A stretch of 19,600 nucleotides of DNA from contig CAKRNO010000026.1 of assembly GCA_934371135.1 (NCBI GenBank), positions 1 through 19,600 of the forward strand, read 5' to 3'. The position numbers and the translations under genes are program-made. The notes below the pieces were generated by a model, which saw only the letters and a program-made list of their open reading frames with translations, had not been told where the DNA came from and made no database searches. Origin of the DNA: an uncultured Eubacteriales bacterium. GTDB lineage: Bacteria; Bacillota; Clostridia; Oscillospirales; CAG-272. Numbering within the stretch: the stretch's first letter is position 1; every line of letters starts with the position of its first letter. Below are positions 1-6,497 of the stretch, one piece after another.

Positions 1-97
1 ATTCCTCACACTGCATCTTGTATTACCAAGTTCAGTGATACGAATTTCTGTTGTTCAATTTTCAATGACCAAGGCGCTCCTGCTCTCCGGCAGTTGC
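1..97 (-). other. Transcribed leader with boxA-like motif, probably upstream of 16S rRNA
   Basis: This is the 5' part of the transcript from the consensus promoter at 104-132. On the minus strand positions 70-59 read GGTCATTGAAAA, followed by TTGAACAACAG. This resembles the boxA antitermination element (GCTCTTTGAAAA type) found in Firmicutes rRNA leaders and spacers. No ORF starts here. The rRNA gene itself is not in the window, so the assignment rests on promoter quality and this motif only. Confidence 0.55.
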
Positions 98-103
98 TTG
101 ATT

Positions 104-132
104 ATTATAAAGCACAGGCAAGCCAATGTCAA
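104..132 (-). promoter_or_regulatory. Consensus sigma-A promoter, stable-RNA type, firing left
   Basis: Read on the minus strand, a perfect -35 TTGACA (127-132) and a perfect -10 TATAAT (104-109) are separated by 17 bp, placing the transcription start near 97. Directly upstream of the -35 lie three A6 tracts spaced 10-11 bp. A double consensus hexamer with an A-rich upstream element is the usual form of rRNA promoters. No ORF lies downstream within the window, which fits a non-coding transcript. That it drives an rRNA operon is inference. Confidence 0.85.
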
Positions 133-135
133 TAC

Positions 136-162
136 TTTTTTGAAAGTTTTTTGAACTTTTTT
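136..162 (-). promoter_or_regulatory. Phased A-tracts, UP-element-like
   Basis: On the minus strand three runs of six A occur at 136-141, 147-152 and 157-162, with periods of 11 and 10 bp, ending just upstream of the TTGACA box. A-tracts in phase with the helix bend DNA, and A-rich sequence at this position is the known binding site of the RNA polymerase alpha-subunit C-terminal domains. The tracts probably boost the adjacent promoter. Confidence 0.65.
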
Positions 163-241
163 CAGGACTTTTCCTCTACTTTCTTTGTAATTTTCCCGCT
201 TCCCGGGCAAACTATGCAAAACCGCAAAAAAAGGAGTAAAA

Positions 242-907
242 ATGATTTCGCTTTTGTTCAGAACTTTGCTCATTTATCTGTTCCTGACCGTGGTGATGCG
301 CCTCATGGGGAAGCGGCAGGTCGGCGAAATGGAGATCTCAGAGCTCGTGACCACCCTCCTGCTCTCGGAAATCGCCGCGCTCCCGATGGAGGACACGGAC
401 ATCCCTGTCCTGCACGCCCTCGTCCCCATCCTCGCCATCGTCGCCCTGGAAATCATCATCACCTATCTGAAAACGAAATGGAATCCACTCAAAAAGGTCT
501 TTGAAAGCCAGCCGGTATTCCTCATCCGGCGCGGCGTACTCAATCAAAAGGAGCTGGAGCGCAACCGCATTTCCGTAAACGAATTTCTCGGCGAGCTCCG
601 TATGCAGGGGATATCCGTACTGACAGACGCCTACTACGCCATACTGGAGCAGGACGGCAAGCTGTCCGTCGTCAAACGGGCGAAGCCAAACGAGACGGAA
701 AAGGGGCTGTCGCACCCCCTCATCTCTGACGGGCAGATCAACCGGAAGGCACTGGACGATCTCCACATGACGGAAGAAAACCTGCGCGCCATCTGCCGCG
801 AGCAGGGGGCACCCCCGGAAGACATCTTCCTACTCCTGCAGGATGACGCCGGAGGGGTCATCTGCATACGGAAAGAAAATGAAAAAATGCGTAAAAACAC
901 GCAGTGA
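242..907 (+). CDS. DUF421 (YetF/YcaP family) membrane protein
   Basis: A 221-residue protein of the DUF421 family. The N-terminal 75 residues hold about three membrane segments (roughly 4-20, 36-46 and 56-76). The family signature GKRQVGEME follows the first segment (residues 23-31), with SELVTTLLLSEIA after it. Residues 80-155 form the cytoplasmic domain, including the recognisable stretch ELRMQGISVLTDAYYAILE. Length is close to Bacillus YetF (about 230 residues). The start has a good ribosome site, AAAGGAG, 6 nt upstream. A DUF4363 gene follows after 12 nt, a recurrent pairing in Clostridia, so the two are probably co-transcribed. The molecular function of DUF421 proteins is unknown. I see no convincing promoter between 1 and 241 on this strand. 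Confidence 0.9.
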   Translation: MISLLFRTLLIYLFLTVVMRLMGKRQVGEMEISELVTTLLLSEIAALPMEDTDIPVLHALVPILAIVALEIIITYLKTKWNPLKKVFESQPVFLIRRGVLNQKELERNRISVNEFLGELRMQGISVLTDAYYAILEQDGKLSVVKRAKPNETEKGLSHPLISDGQINRKALDDLHMTEENLRAICREQGAPPEDIFLLLQDDAGGVICIRKENEKMRKNTQ

Positions 908-919
908 GAGGATGCAATC

Positions 920-1303
920 ATGAAAACTTTTATCGTCGCCGTACTCATTTTTGCTATATTGCTGTTCGGGGTATTCTGGAATATGCATTACCTCACGGAT
1001 ACGCTGGACGGCATCCACACATCCCTCACCGCCATACCGGTACCCGCGAAAGAGGCGGAAGACCTCACGGTGCAGCTGGAGGCGCTCCGCGGGATCAGAG
1101 ACGACTGGAGCCGCACCAGCACCGGCATCAGTATGTCCGTCAACCACGCTGACCTCATGGAAGCCGAGGTGCACCTCGCCGCCGCGCTCGCGGCGGCGGC
1201 GGCGGACAACCGCGACAACTATCTCGTGGCGCTCGGCGAGCTATGCTATTCCGTCTCCCACCTGCGGGAAATGTCACGGCTGACCGTAAAAAATCTTATA
1301 TAA
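920..1303 (+). CDS. DUF4363 family membrane-anchored protein
   Basis: A 127-residue protein with a single N-terminal membrane anchor (residues 4-22) and a mostly helical extracytoplasmic part. It has the DUF4363 pattern: a helix after the anchor (LTDTLDGIHTSL), a W in the middle (DDWSR), and a C-terminal helical pair with an Ala-rich run at residues 88-95. The start is preceded by GAGAGG. It lies 12 nt after the DUF421 gene and is followed by a strong hairpin terminator, so the two genes make up a short operon. No enzymatic motif is visible; it is probably a partner or accessory of the DUF421 protein. Family assignment is from recognition, function is unknown. Confidence 0.8.
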   Translation: MKTFIVAVLIFAILLFGVFWNMHYLTDTLDGIHTSLTAIPVPAKEAEDLTVQLEALRGIRDDWSRTSTGISMSVNHADLMEAEVHLAAALAAAAADNRDNYLVALGELCYSVSHLREMSRLTVKNLI

Positions 1304-1324
1304 TAATAATGTAGAAGACAAGAA

Positions 1325-1356
1325 TGCCGCCGTGGCTGACACCACGGCGGCATTTT
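1325..1356. terminator. Bidirectional intrinsic terminator
   Basis: An 11-bp perfect stem (TGCCGCCGTGG with its complement) and a 6-nt loop are followed by TTTT on the plus strand and a T-rich stretch (ATTCTTGTC) on the minus strand. It lies between two convergent genes: the DUF4363 gene ends at 1303 and the pseudo-P-type ATPase gene ends at 1368. It can serve both. Confidence 0.8.
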
Positions 1357-1367
1357 CAAAACAATGT

Positions 1368-4300
1368 CTACTTATTCGGGTTCAAACGCAGGATGAAGAA
1401 ACCGAAAATGACACAAGGCAACGCGACGACAAGCTGCGTCGCGAAGGAAAGCCACGGCACCGTCCCCTGCATTAAGCACAGGAGCAACGGGACATAGACA
1501 GCGGCGAGCGACGCCATGACCATCATGATCGCAATCACGATCGCCTGGTACTTGGCATAAGCACTGAAGAAGAACGGCATACGCCGCAGAGTCTTACGCG
1601 GGCCGTAGGTAATGAGCGTTGCCTCGCGCGGACCGTCATCCTCGGCAAGCAGTGCCTCACGGGTCTTTTTCACGACCCGTACATCGTACTCGGAAACATA
1701 CGAGATGCGATCGAGGAACGCACGGTTCAGCAGGGGGTCTGCCGTCAGGATCGCGGAAGTCACACCATGCTTTGCGTAATACTCCACATTAGACTCAAAC
1801 GCATCGCTCATGCGATAATTCAGATGGAATTTGGCGGACAGGGTCCCCATATACGCCAGGTACAGGACGCAAGCCCTACCCTGCTCTGCGCGTTCGTCCT
1901 CTACATCGCGGAAAACACTGACGCCGCGCGCTTCCAGGAACGCTTTGGTCCCGATCAGAACATCGTCATGATTGACGCGGGCATCGATCCCATCCTCAAA
2001 GAGCGAACGGATCTCCACGTTATCCGAAATATTGATGTCAGAGGTGGAAACACGGAACACGCCATTCAGCGGTCCGCCGACCACGTCGAACACGCTCGCC
2101 GTCAGGTACAGCGCCTTATCCAGGCGGAAATCGCCGCACAGCTTGATACCGTTCAGCTGCACAGAACCCGCCGGGAACGCCTCTGTATCCTCAAAAGTCA
2201 TCACACCGGTATGGGCGTAATCATACACCGTCATTTCATCGGCGATGCCGACGCGCTCCCCCGACACGCGGAAGGTCAGCATGGCAAAGAGATACCGATG
2301 CACCCCGAACAGGGTCAGCGGCATCACGCCGGTCAGCGTGAGCGTAAATGCCCAAACGGCTTCAGAGGCGGAAACCCGCGTCACCAGCGAAAGAACCAGG
2401 GAGAGCAGTGCGGCGACGCCGGAGATGGCAAAGGTAATCCAACCGGCGCGGCGACACTCTACCCGCTCGCGCGATGCCGCAATGAACCGGTCAATGCCGG
2501 AAGCGGAAGCGGTCTCAAACAGATTGGGGTTCTTGGCATCGCGGAACTCGTCGCCGAGCAACGGATGGGTGCGCACGTCGGAAAACACCGCGCAGAAGTG
2601 ATGCCCCTTTGCCGCATAGCTGTCAAATGCGCGCGACAACGCCCGCAGGCGGAACAGATCCCCCATCAGGGAGGCAAACATCATCATGACTGCCGGGAGC
2701 GAGCAGAAGTAAGTCCCCGTCAGGTCTATCGCCGTCAGGACGATCCCCGCAATGAGCGACACGGTCATACCGCACGCAAGCAAGGTCTCCGGAATGATAC
2801 GCCGGAAGCGCAGAGCCGAAAAGCCGCGCACCAGCTGCGGAGCGCCGATCAGCGCCGCGAGGAGCAGAATCTGCAGGTCAATCAGATGCAGTGCGCCGGG
2901 GACACGCGTAAGCAGCAGCCTCGACAGCAGAGCACGGGGGAACGGCGGAATCAGCTCCACCGCAAGAGACAGGAGCAAGAGCACCCCTACCGAAATGACC
3001 CGGATACGGTTGACAAGCCGTTTATGCCGCAATTCCTGACGCCAAAGCGCATCCTGTTTTTCTTTTGCGCCTTCCGGCAGGAGGTCCTGCGACGGCGCGA
3101 GCACCTTATCCACCAGGATATTCCCCTGCGCCCGCGTATCAAACGAACAATCCGCAATGGTGGGGCGGATGCGCCTGCCGAACAGCCCCTCGCCTCGGGA
3201 CGGTTCTTCCGCGTCGTCCGCGGGGGCAGCATCCTCATCCGGAGCCGACGGCTCCGCGGCTTCAGCCGTCTCCCCCGGCTCCGTGCGGGGGAGCGGCGGC
3301 AAGGTGTCCCAAATGGACACCGGCTCACTCGGTGCCGACGTGCCTGCATCGTCCGCGGGGGCATCTTCAGCAGCATCGGCAACGTCATCGGAGATACGGT
3401 CAGGGACAGGCATACCGGTGCCTGCCGCGGCGGTTACCGCGTCAAAACCAGTTGCACGATCATCGGCATCTCCGGCAAGGCTCATTCCGGAGGCAGTCTC
3501 CCTCTCCCCACCCGCCGACGGTGTACCATCTGCGGTCCCGGAGATCGACGGGGTAGCGGGCGCCGCATCCGTCACATGGGGAAACAGCGGCTCATCAAGG
3601 ATGCTGTCCAGCGGAGAGGCAGACGAACCGCGGCCCGGCGTTCCCTGTACGGGCGCCCCGGCGGGTACCTCCCAGGCGGGCGCCGCCTCTGTATCTTCCA
3701 TGCGGAAATCAAGAAATCTGCCGGATGTATTACGCCCGGAAATGAGCGGGTCGCCCGGCTGTACGGTGCGGGCGTACGTTTCCGCCGCGGCGGTCTCTGT
3801 CGCGGGTGCTCCGGCAGTTTCCGCAGCAGGACGTTCTCCGTCATTGTTTTCAGGCACGCTCTCCGACGGCGCGACAGGCGCGGTAGCCACCGGTTCCGCA
3901 GGGACCGGCGAGGGGGCATCGGGCTCCGATGCTCTTCCCGTTTCCGCAGTCGTTGCTTTCTCCGGCGTCGGCATCTCACCCGGCTTTTCTGTCTCTCCGG
4001 GCACTGTCTCCGCAGAAGCGGGAGCCGCAGGAGGTTCTGCCCCGGCGGCATCATCCCACGGGAGGGTAGACACTGTAGCGTCCGTATCCGGAGCACCCGG
4101 CACCGGCTCTGCCGCCGCGGGGGCGGCACCGGCCGCATCTTCCGCGTCGGTCATGAGAGGCGCCTCGGGCGTCTCCTCCGTGGCAGCGTTTTCCCCCTCG
4201 GTCTCCGGTACTGTAGGGGTGGTATCGACGCCGTCGGATGCAGGCAGGCCGCCCTCTGCGGGAGACACATCCCCGGGCGTTCCGGCGACCGCATCAGCAG

Positions 4301-4424
4301 CGGGCGAAGGGGCAGCCGCCGTCCCGGGAGCCGCATCCGTCTGCCCAAGACTCTCACGCAATTTGGAGAGCAGAGTCGCGATATACGCGTTATCCTGCTC
4401 GGAATTGACATTCTTATCAGCCAT
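1368..4424 (-). CDS. Catalytically degenerate P-type ATPase-like membrane protein with long disordered N-terminus
   Basis: A 1018-residue protein. Residues 1-30 form a short amphipathic segment (AYIATLLSKLRESL). Residues 31-440 are Ala/Pro/Glu/Asp/Thr-rich and probably disordered. After that come eight likely membrane segments in P1B-ATPase order: about 476-495, 511-531, 548-568, 572-591, 661-681, 689-708, and two between 957 and 1013. P702 (GVMPLT) sits where the CPC proline lies in copper ATPases. Exactly 43 residues later, where DKTGT is expected, the protein reads FEDTEAF (744-750): Glu replaces the phosphorylated Asp, and the K, G and second T are lost. VLIGTKAFLEARGV (822-835) matches the nucleotide-domain VLVGN motif, and TADP (894-897) replaces TGD. 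TGE and GDGxND are absent. It is therefore probably not an ion pump. It starts 26 nt after rlmB and is likely co-transcribed with it. The role is unknown; a scaffold or sensor is speculation. Confidence 0.8.
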   Translation of the reverse strand: MADKNVNSEQDNAYIATLLSKLRESLGQTDAAPGTAAAPSPAADAVAGTPGDVSPAEGGLPASDGVDTTPTVPETEGENAATEETPEAPLMTDAEDAAGAAPAAAEPVPGAPDTDATVSTLPWDDAAGAEPPAAPASAETVPGETEKPGEMPTPEKATTAETGRASEPDAPSPVPAEPVATAPVAPSESVPENNDGERPAAETAGAPATETAAAETYARTVQPGDPLISGRNTSGRFLDFRMEDTEAAPAWEVPAGAPVQGTPGRGSSASPLDSILDEPLFPHVTDAAPATPSISGTADGTPSAGGERETASGMSLAGDADDRATGFDAVTAAAGTGMPVPDRISDDVADAAEDAPADDAGTSAPSEPVSIWDTLPPLPRTEPGETAEAAEPSAPDEDAAPADDAEEPSRGEGLFGRRIRPTIADCSFDTRAQGNILVDKVLAPSQDLLPEGAKEKQDALWRQELRHKRLVNRIRVISVGVLLLLSLAVELIPPFPRALLSRLLLTRVPGALHLIDLQILLLAALIGAPQLVRGFSALRFRRIIPETLLACGMTVSLIAGIVLTAIDLTGTYFCSLPAVMMMFASLMGDLFRLRALSRAFDSYAAKGHHFCAVFSDVRTHPLLGDEFRDAKNPNLFETASASGIDRFIAASRERVECRRAGWITFAISGVAALLSLVLSLVTRVSASEAVWAFTLTLTGVMPLTLFGVHRYLFAMLTFRVSGERVGIADEMTVYDYAHTGVMTFEDTEAFPAGSVQLNGIKLCGDFRLDKALYLTASVFDVVGGPLNGVFRVSTSDINISDNVEIRSLFEDGIDARVNHDDVLIGTKAFLEARGVSVFRDVEDERAEQGRACVLYLAYMGTLSAKFHLNYRMSDAFESNVEYYAKHGVTSAILTADPLLNRAFLDRISYVSEYDVRVVKKTREALLAEDDGPREATLITYGPRKTLRRMPFFFSAYAKYQAIVIAIMMVMASLAAVYVPLLLCLMQGTVPWLSFATQLVVALPCVIFGFFILRLNPNK

Positions 4425-4450
4425 GTGGTCCTCCCTTCATAGCATCGGCA

Positions 4451-5245
4451 TCAGCGACGGTGCCTCTGGCGCGCGATCTCGCACGTGAGAATCGCCGCCG
4501 CATTGGATACATTCAGTGAATTGACGCAGCCGTACTGCGGTATAGACAAAACGAAATCACACTTTTCACGGACAAGGCGGGAGATACCGTTCCCCTCATT
4601 GCCCACGACAAGCGCCACGGCACCTGTCAGATCCGCCGTATCGTACGGAGAGCCGTCCATATCGGCGGCATAGATCCACAGCCCCGCCTCTTTCAGCTGT
4701 TCCATCGCGGCGACCAGGTTGGTGACGCGCGCGACGGGCAGATGCTCGATCGCGCCTGCGCTCGCTTTCGCAACCACCGGAGTGAGCCCCACAGAGCGTC
4801 GCTTCGGAATAATGATGCCGTGTGCACCCATGCACTCGGCAGAACGGATGACGGCGCCCAGGTTATGCGGATCCTCCACGCCGTCGCAGATGATCAGGAA
4901 CGGCGGCTCGCCGCGCTCTGCGGCTGCCGCGAGGAGATCCTCCACCGTGGCGTACGCACGCTCGGCAACCATGGCGGCGATCCCCTGGTGGCGGGTACCG
5001 CCCGTCATCGAATCCAGCCGGGCGCGATCCACCGTGACGATCGGGACCTTGCGCGCGCGGATCTCCTCCAGGAGCGACCCGATGGAGCCCGTATGTTCTC
5101 CGCGCTCCACAAAGACCTTATCGATCGTCTTACCGTCGGCGAGCAGCTCCCGCATCTCATTTCTGCCGCAGACCAGGTTTTCCGGTATCGGAGCAACCGT
5201 TTCTTCCGTTTTCCCGGCGGGGCGACGAGGCTGAAAATCCTTCAT
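4451..5245 (-). CDS. rlmB: 23S rRNA (guanosine-2'-O-)-methyltransferase, TrmH/SpoU family
   Basis: A 264-residue SPOUT methyltransferase that probably transfers a methyl group from SAM to the 2'-OH of a 23S rRNA guanosine (G2251 in E. coli numbering). An N-terminal substrate-binding domain (about 22-100, starting NLVCGRNEMRELL, with HQGIAA at 86-91) is followed by the knotted catalytic domain. That domain has motif 1 NLGAVIRSAE (128-137), motif 2 GNEGNGIS (215-222) and motif 3 IPQYGCVNSLNVSNAAA (235-251). An open frame extends 26 codons upstream, but the ATG at 5245 has a GAGAGG ribosome site and gives the usual family length. The chosen start also lies inside the transcript from the extended -10 promoter at 5332-5340. 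RlmB is preferred over TrmL or other SpoU paralogues because of the N-terminal domain. Confidence 0.92.
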   Translation of the reverse strand: MKDFQPRRPAGKTEETVAPIPENLVCGRNEMRELLADGKTIDKVFVERGEHTGSIGSLLEEIRARKVPIVTVDRARLDSMTGGTRHQGIAAMVAERAYATVEDLLAAAAERGEPPFLIICDGVEDPHNLGAVIRSAECMGAHGIIIPKRRSVGLTPVVAKASAGAIEHLPVARVTNLVAAMEQLKEAGLWIYAADMDGSPYDTADLTGAVALVVGNEGNGISRLVREKCDFVLSIPQYGCVNSLNVSNAAAILTCEIARQRHRR

Positions 5246-5331
5246 GGTACCGTTTCCTCTCAAAGGGTGCGTGCACGGACGACAGGTCGGGGGCAGTGCC
5301 CTGCCCGCCCCGGCACATAACATTTCAGACT

Positions 5332-5340
5332 ATTATATCA
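5332..5340 (-). promoter_or_regulatory. Extended -10 promoter for rlmB
   Basis: On the minus strand TGATATAAT (5340-5332) combines a perfect -10 hexamer with the TGn extension. The -35 region (TGTACT at 17 bp) is poor, as is usual for extended -10 promoters. Expected start is near 5325, about 80 nt upstream of the rlmB ATG. Confidence 0.6.
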
Positions 5341-5369
5341 TAGAATACGGCAAAAGTACAGAAAAAAAT

Positions 5370-5398
5370 AAAAAGGGCGAGCAACACTCGCCCTTTTT
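5370..5398 (-). terminator. Intrinsic terminator after the zinc-ribbon gene
   Basis: A 12-bp perfect stem (AAAAAGGGCGAG with its complement) with a 5-nt loop. The base of the stem supplies the U-run on either strand. It sits 10 nt past the stop of the gene ending at 5409 and ahead of the rlmB promoter, separating the two transcription units. Confidence 0.85.
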
Positions 5399-5408
5399 AT
5401 GCGCCAAG

Positions 5409-5684
5409 TCAGTTACCGCGGCGTGCTGCAAAGCACTCGCTGCAATAGACTGCCTTCCCAGCGGTAGGATTGAAGGGAACCTTGCAAGCCTTTCCGCAGT
5501 CAGCGCAGACAGCGTCGAACATCTCACGGGGTGCCTTGCCTGCATTCTTGCGGGCATCACGGCAGGCCTTGCATCTCTGGGGCTCGTTTGCAAAGCCCTT
5601 TTCTGCATAGAACTCCTGCTCGCCTGCGGTGAACACAAAGTCGTTACCGCACTCCTTGCACTTGAGAATCTTGTCCTCGTACAT
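5409..5684 (-). CDS. Double zinc-ribbon protein (zinc-trcl plus CxxC-x17-CxxC)
   Basis: A 91-residue protein with eight cysteines in four CxxC knuckles: C9/C12, C38/C41, C60/C63 and C81/C84. The first two make a zinc ribbon of the kind often annotated as probable zinc-ribbon domain (KCKECGNDFVFTAGEQEFY). The last two match the CxxC-x17-CxxC pattern exactly, with 17 residues between C63 and C81. Each half should bind one zinc ion. An AGTGAGGA ribosome site precedes the ATG. The gene has its own putative promoter (5705-5734) overlapping a tRNA-like element, and a strong terminator 10 nt after its stop. Such small proteins are widespread in Clostridia, and their partners (nucleic acid or protein) are unknown. 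Lysine- and arginine-rich stretches would suit nucleic acid contact, which is inference. Confidence 0.85.
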   Translation of the reverse strand: MYEDKILKCKECGNDFVFTAGEQEFYAEKGFANEPQRCKACRDARKNAGKAPREMFDAVCADCGKACKVPFNPTAGKAVYCSECFAARRGN

Positions 5685-5704
5685 TCGCTAGTCCTCACTT
5701 AGGT

Positions 5705-5734
5705 ATAATAATTTTGCCCCCAGACGGATTTCAA
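5705..5734 (-). promoter_or_regulatory. Putative promoter of the zinc-ribbon gene
   Basis: On the minus strand TTGAAA (5729-5734) and TATTAT (5705-5710) are 18 bp apart, 20 nt upstream of the start codon of the zinc-ribbon gene. The -35 box coincides with the T-loop of the tRNA-like element at 5715-5785. The match is moderate and the short distance leaves almost no leader, so this is tentative. Confidence 0.4.
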
Positions 5735-5785
5735 CCGACGCCTTTGATTTTTGAAATGCAACGCTCTCCCTTAAGCTACACGGGC
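5715..5785 (-). tRNA. Degenerate tRNA-like element, anticodon position UCA (possible tRNA pseudogene)
   Basis: The minus strand parses into a complete 71-nt cloverleaf with canonical segment lengths: acceptor GCCCGTG, TA at positions 8-9, D-stem GCTT/GAGC around a 6-nt loop holding GGG, a 5+7+5 anticodon arm, a 5-nt variable region (AAGGC), T-stem GTCGG/CCGTC around TTGAAAT, acceptor 3' strand TGGGGGC and discriminator A. U33 is present, positions 34-36 read TCA, and A37 and A38 follow. Defects: anticodon stem TTGCA/AATCA has only one Watson-Crick pair and one wobble; the acceptor has one mismatch and two wobbles; the T-loop has G instead of C56, breaking the usual G19-C56 contact. It lies 15 nt after the sigma factor stop. 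A functional tRNA looks unlikely; a decayed or repurposed one is more plausible. Confidence 0.4.
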
Positions 5786-5800
5786 ATATAAACAAATGGA

Positions 5801-6385
5801 TTACAGCGCCTTGCGCAATTTTGCAAGACACCTCGCAAGTGCGTTTGACACCGATTTCTCCTCCCGGTGCAAATGCCCTGCAATCTCTCCGACGGAGTAC
5901 CCCTCCGCCCACAAGTGGAATACCGAAAGCTCGTAGGAAGAAAGCACCTCGCGCACTTTACGGTAAAGAAGATTCAAAGATTCTGTCTCTGTCAGTCGAT
6001 CTCCCGGCAGCTCCTGTACGGTGCCCGGGAACATTTCTTCCACTTTTCCGGAACGATACAACTCGTCAAGTGACATCGCGACAGCGGGGCGCCGAGGGCG
6101 AATATACTTGGAAATCAAGTGGTTGCGTATGCAAATCTTCGCATACAATCCGAATGTCAGATGATCCTGCTTTGTGTCGAATGACAACGCGGCGCGGTAG
6201 AACGCGTAACACGCCTCGGCACGAACCTCAAATTCATCTGCCGGGACGGAGGCACGCACGGATGCCACGGAGGCGGCAATCAAGGGCTCATACGCCGCGA
6301 GCAAACGCCCGAGCGCATCAGAATCACCGGTGCAAACCGCCGCAATATCTATGAGGTCACCGGGTCCCTTCGTCTCCATGCACAT
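5801..6385 (-). CDS. SigH-like sigma-70 family RNA polymerase sigma factor
   Basis: About 194 residues. The N-terminal part (DIAAVCTGDSDALGRLLAAYEPLI) and the region-2-like segment (AEACYAFYRAALSFD, then FGLYAKICIRNHLISKYIRPRR) follow the layout of the sigma-H/sigma-30 family. The C-terminal region 4 is clear: LSSYELSVFHLWAEGYSVGEIAGHL, then the recognition helix EEKSVSNALARCLAKLRKAL. Region 2 is divergent from classical SigH. The open frame reaches 6409, but that ATG overlaps the -10 box of a strong promoter, so translation must begin lower. ATGs at 6400, 6385 and 6379 are possible; 6385 is chosen for a weak GGA site 8 nt upstream, with 6379 equally defensible. Its regulon is not evident. 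The next elements downstream are the tRNA-like sequence and the zinc-ribbon gene. Confidence 0.8.
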   Translation of the reverse strand: MCMETKGPGDLIDIAAVCTGDSDALGRLLAAYEPLIAASVASVRASVPADEFEVRAEACYAFYRAALSFDTKQDHLTFGLYAKICIRNHLISKYIRPRRPAVAMSLDELYRSGKVEEMFPGTVQELPGDRLTETESLNLLYRKVREVLSSYELSVFHLWAEGYSVGEIAGHLHREEKSVSNALARCLAKLRKAL

Positions 6386-6407
6386 TTTCCCATTCCGCAT
6401 TGTACTC

Positions 6408-6435
6408 ATTATAACATTTGACAGAAAAAAGTCAA
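6408..6435 (-). promoter_or_regulatory. Sigma-A promoter of the sigma-factor gene
   Basis: On the minus strand TTGACT (6430-6435) and TATAAT (6408-6413) are 16 bp apart; expected start is near 6401. The region upstream (6440-6475) is very AT-rich, with two short inverted repeats built on GTTAA and TAACAAA, which could act as UP element or operator. The promoter rules out the first in-frame ATG (6409) of the sigma gene. Confidence 0.75.
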
Positions 6436-6497
6436 GACAAATAACAAATTTTTTGTTAATTTTCTGTTAACGATATCACAAAATATCCCAGTTAAGG

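Noticed and set aside
1767..4442. Long plus-strand open frame (891 codons) and several others opposite the pseudo-ATPase gene
   Set aside because: Arg/Gly/His-rich translations with no domain, no ribosome site; these are antisense shadows of a GC-rich gene on the other strand.
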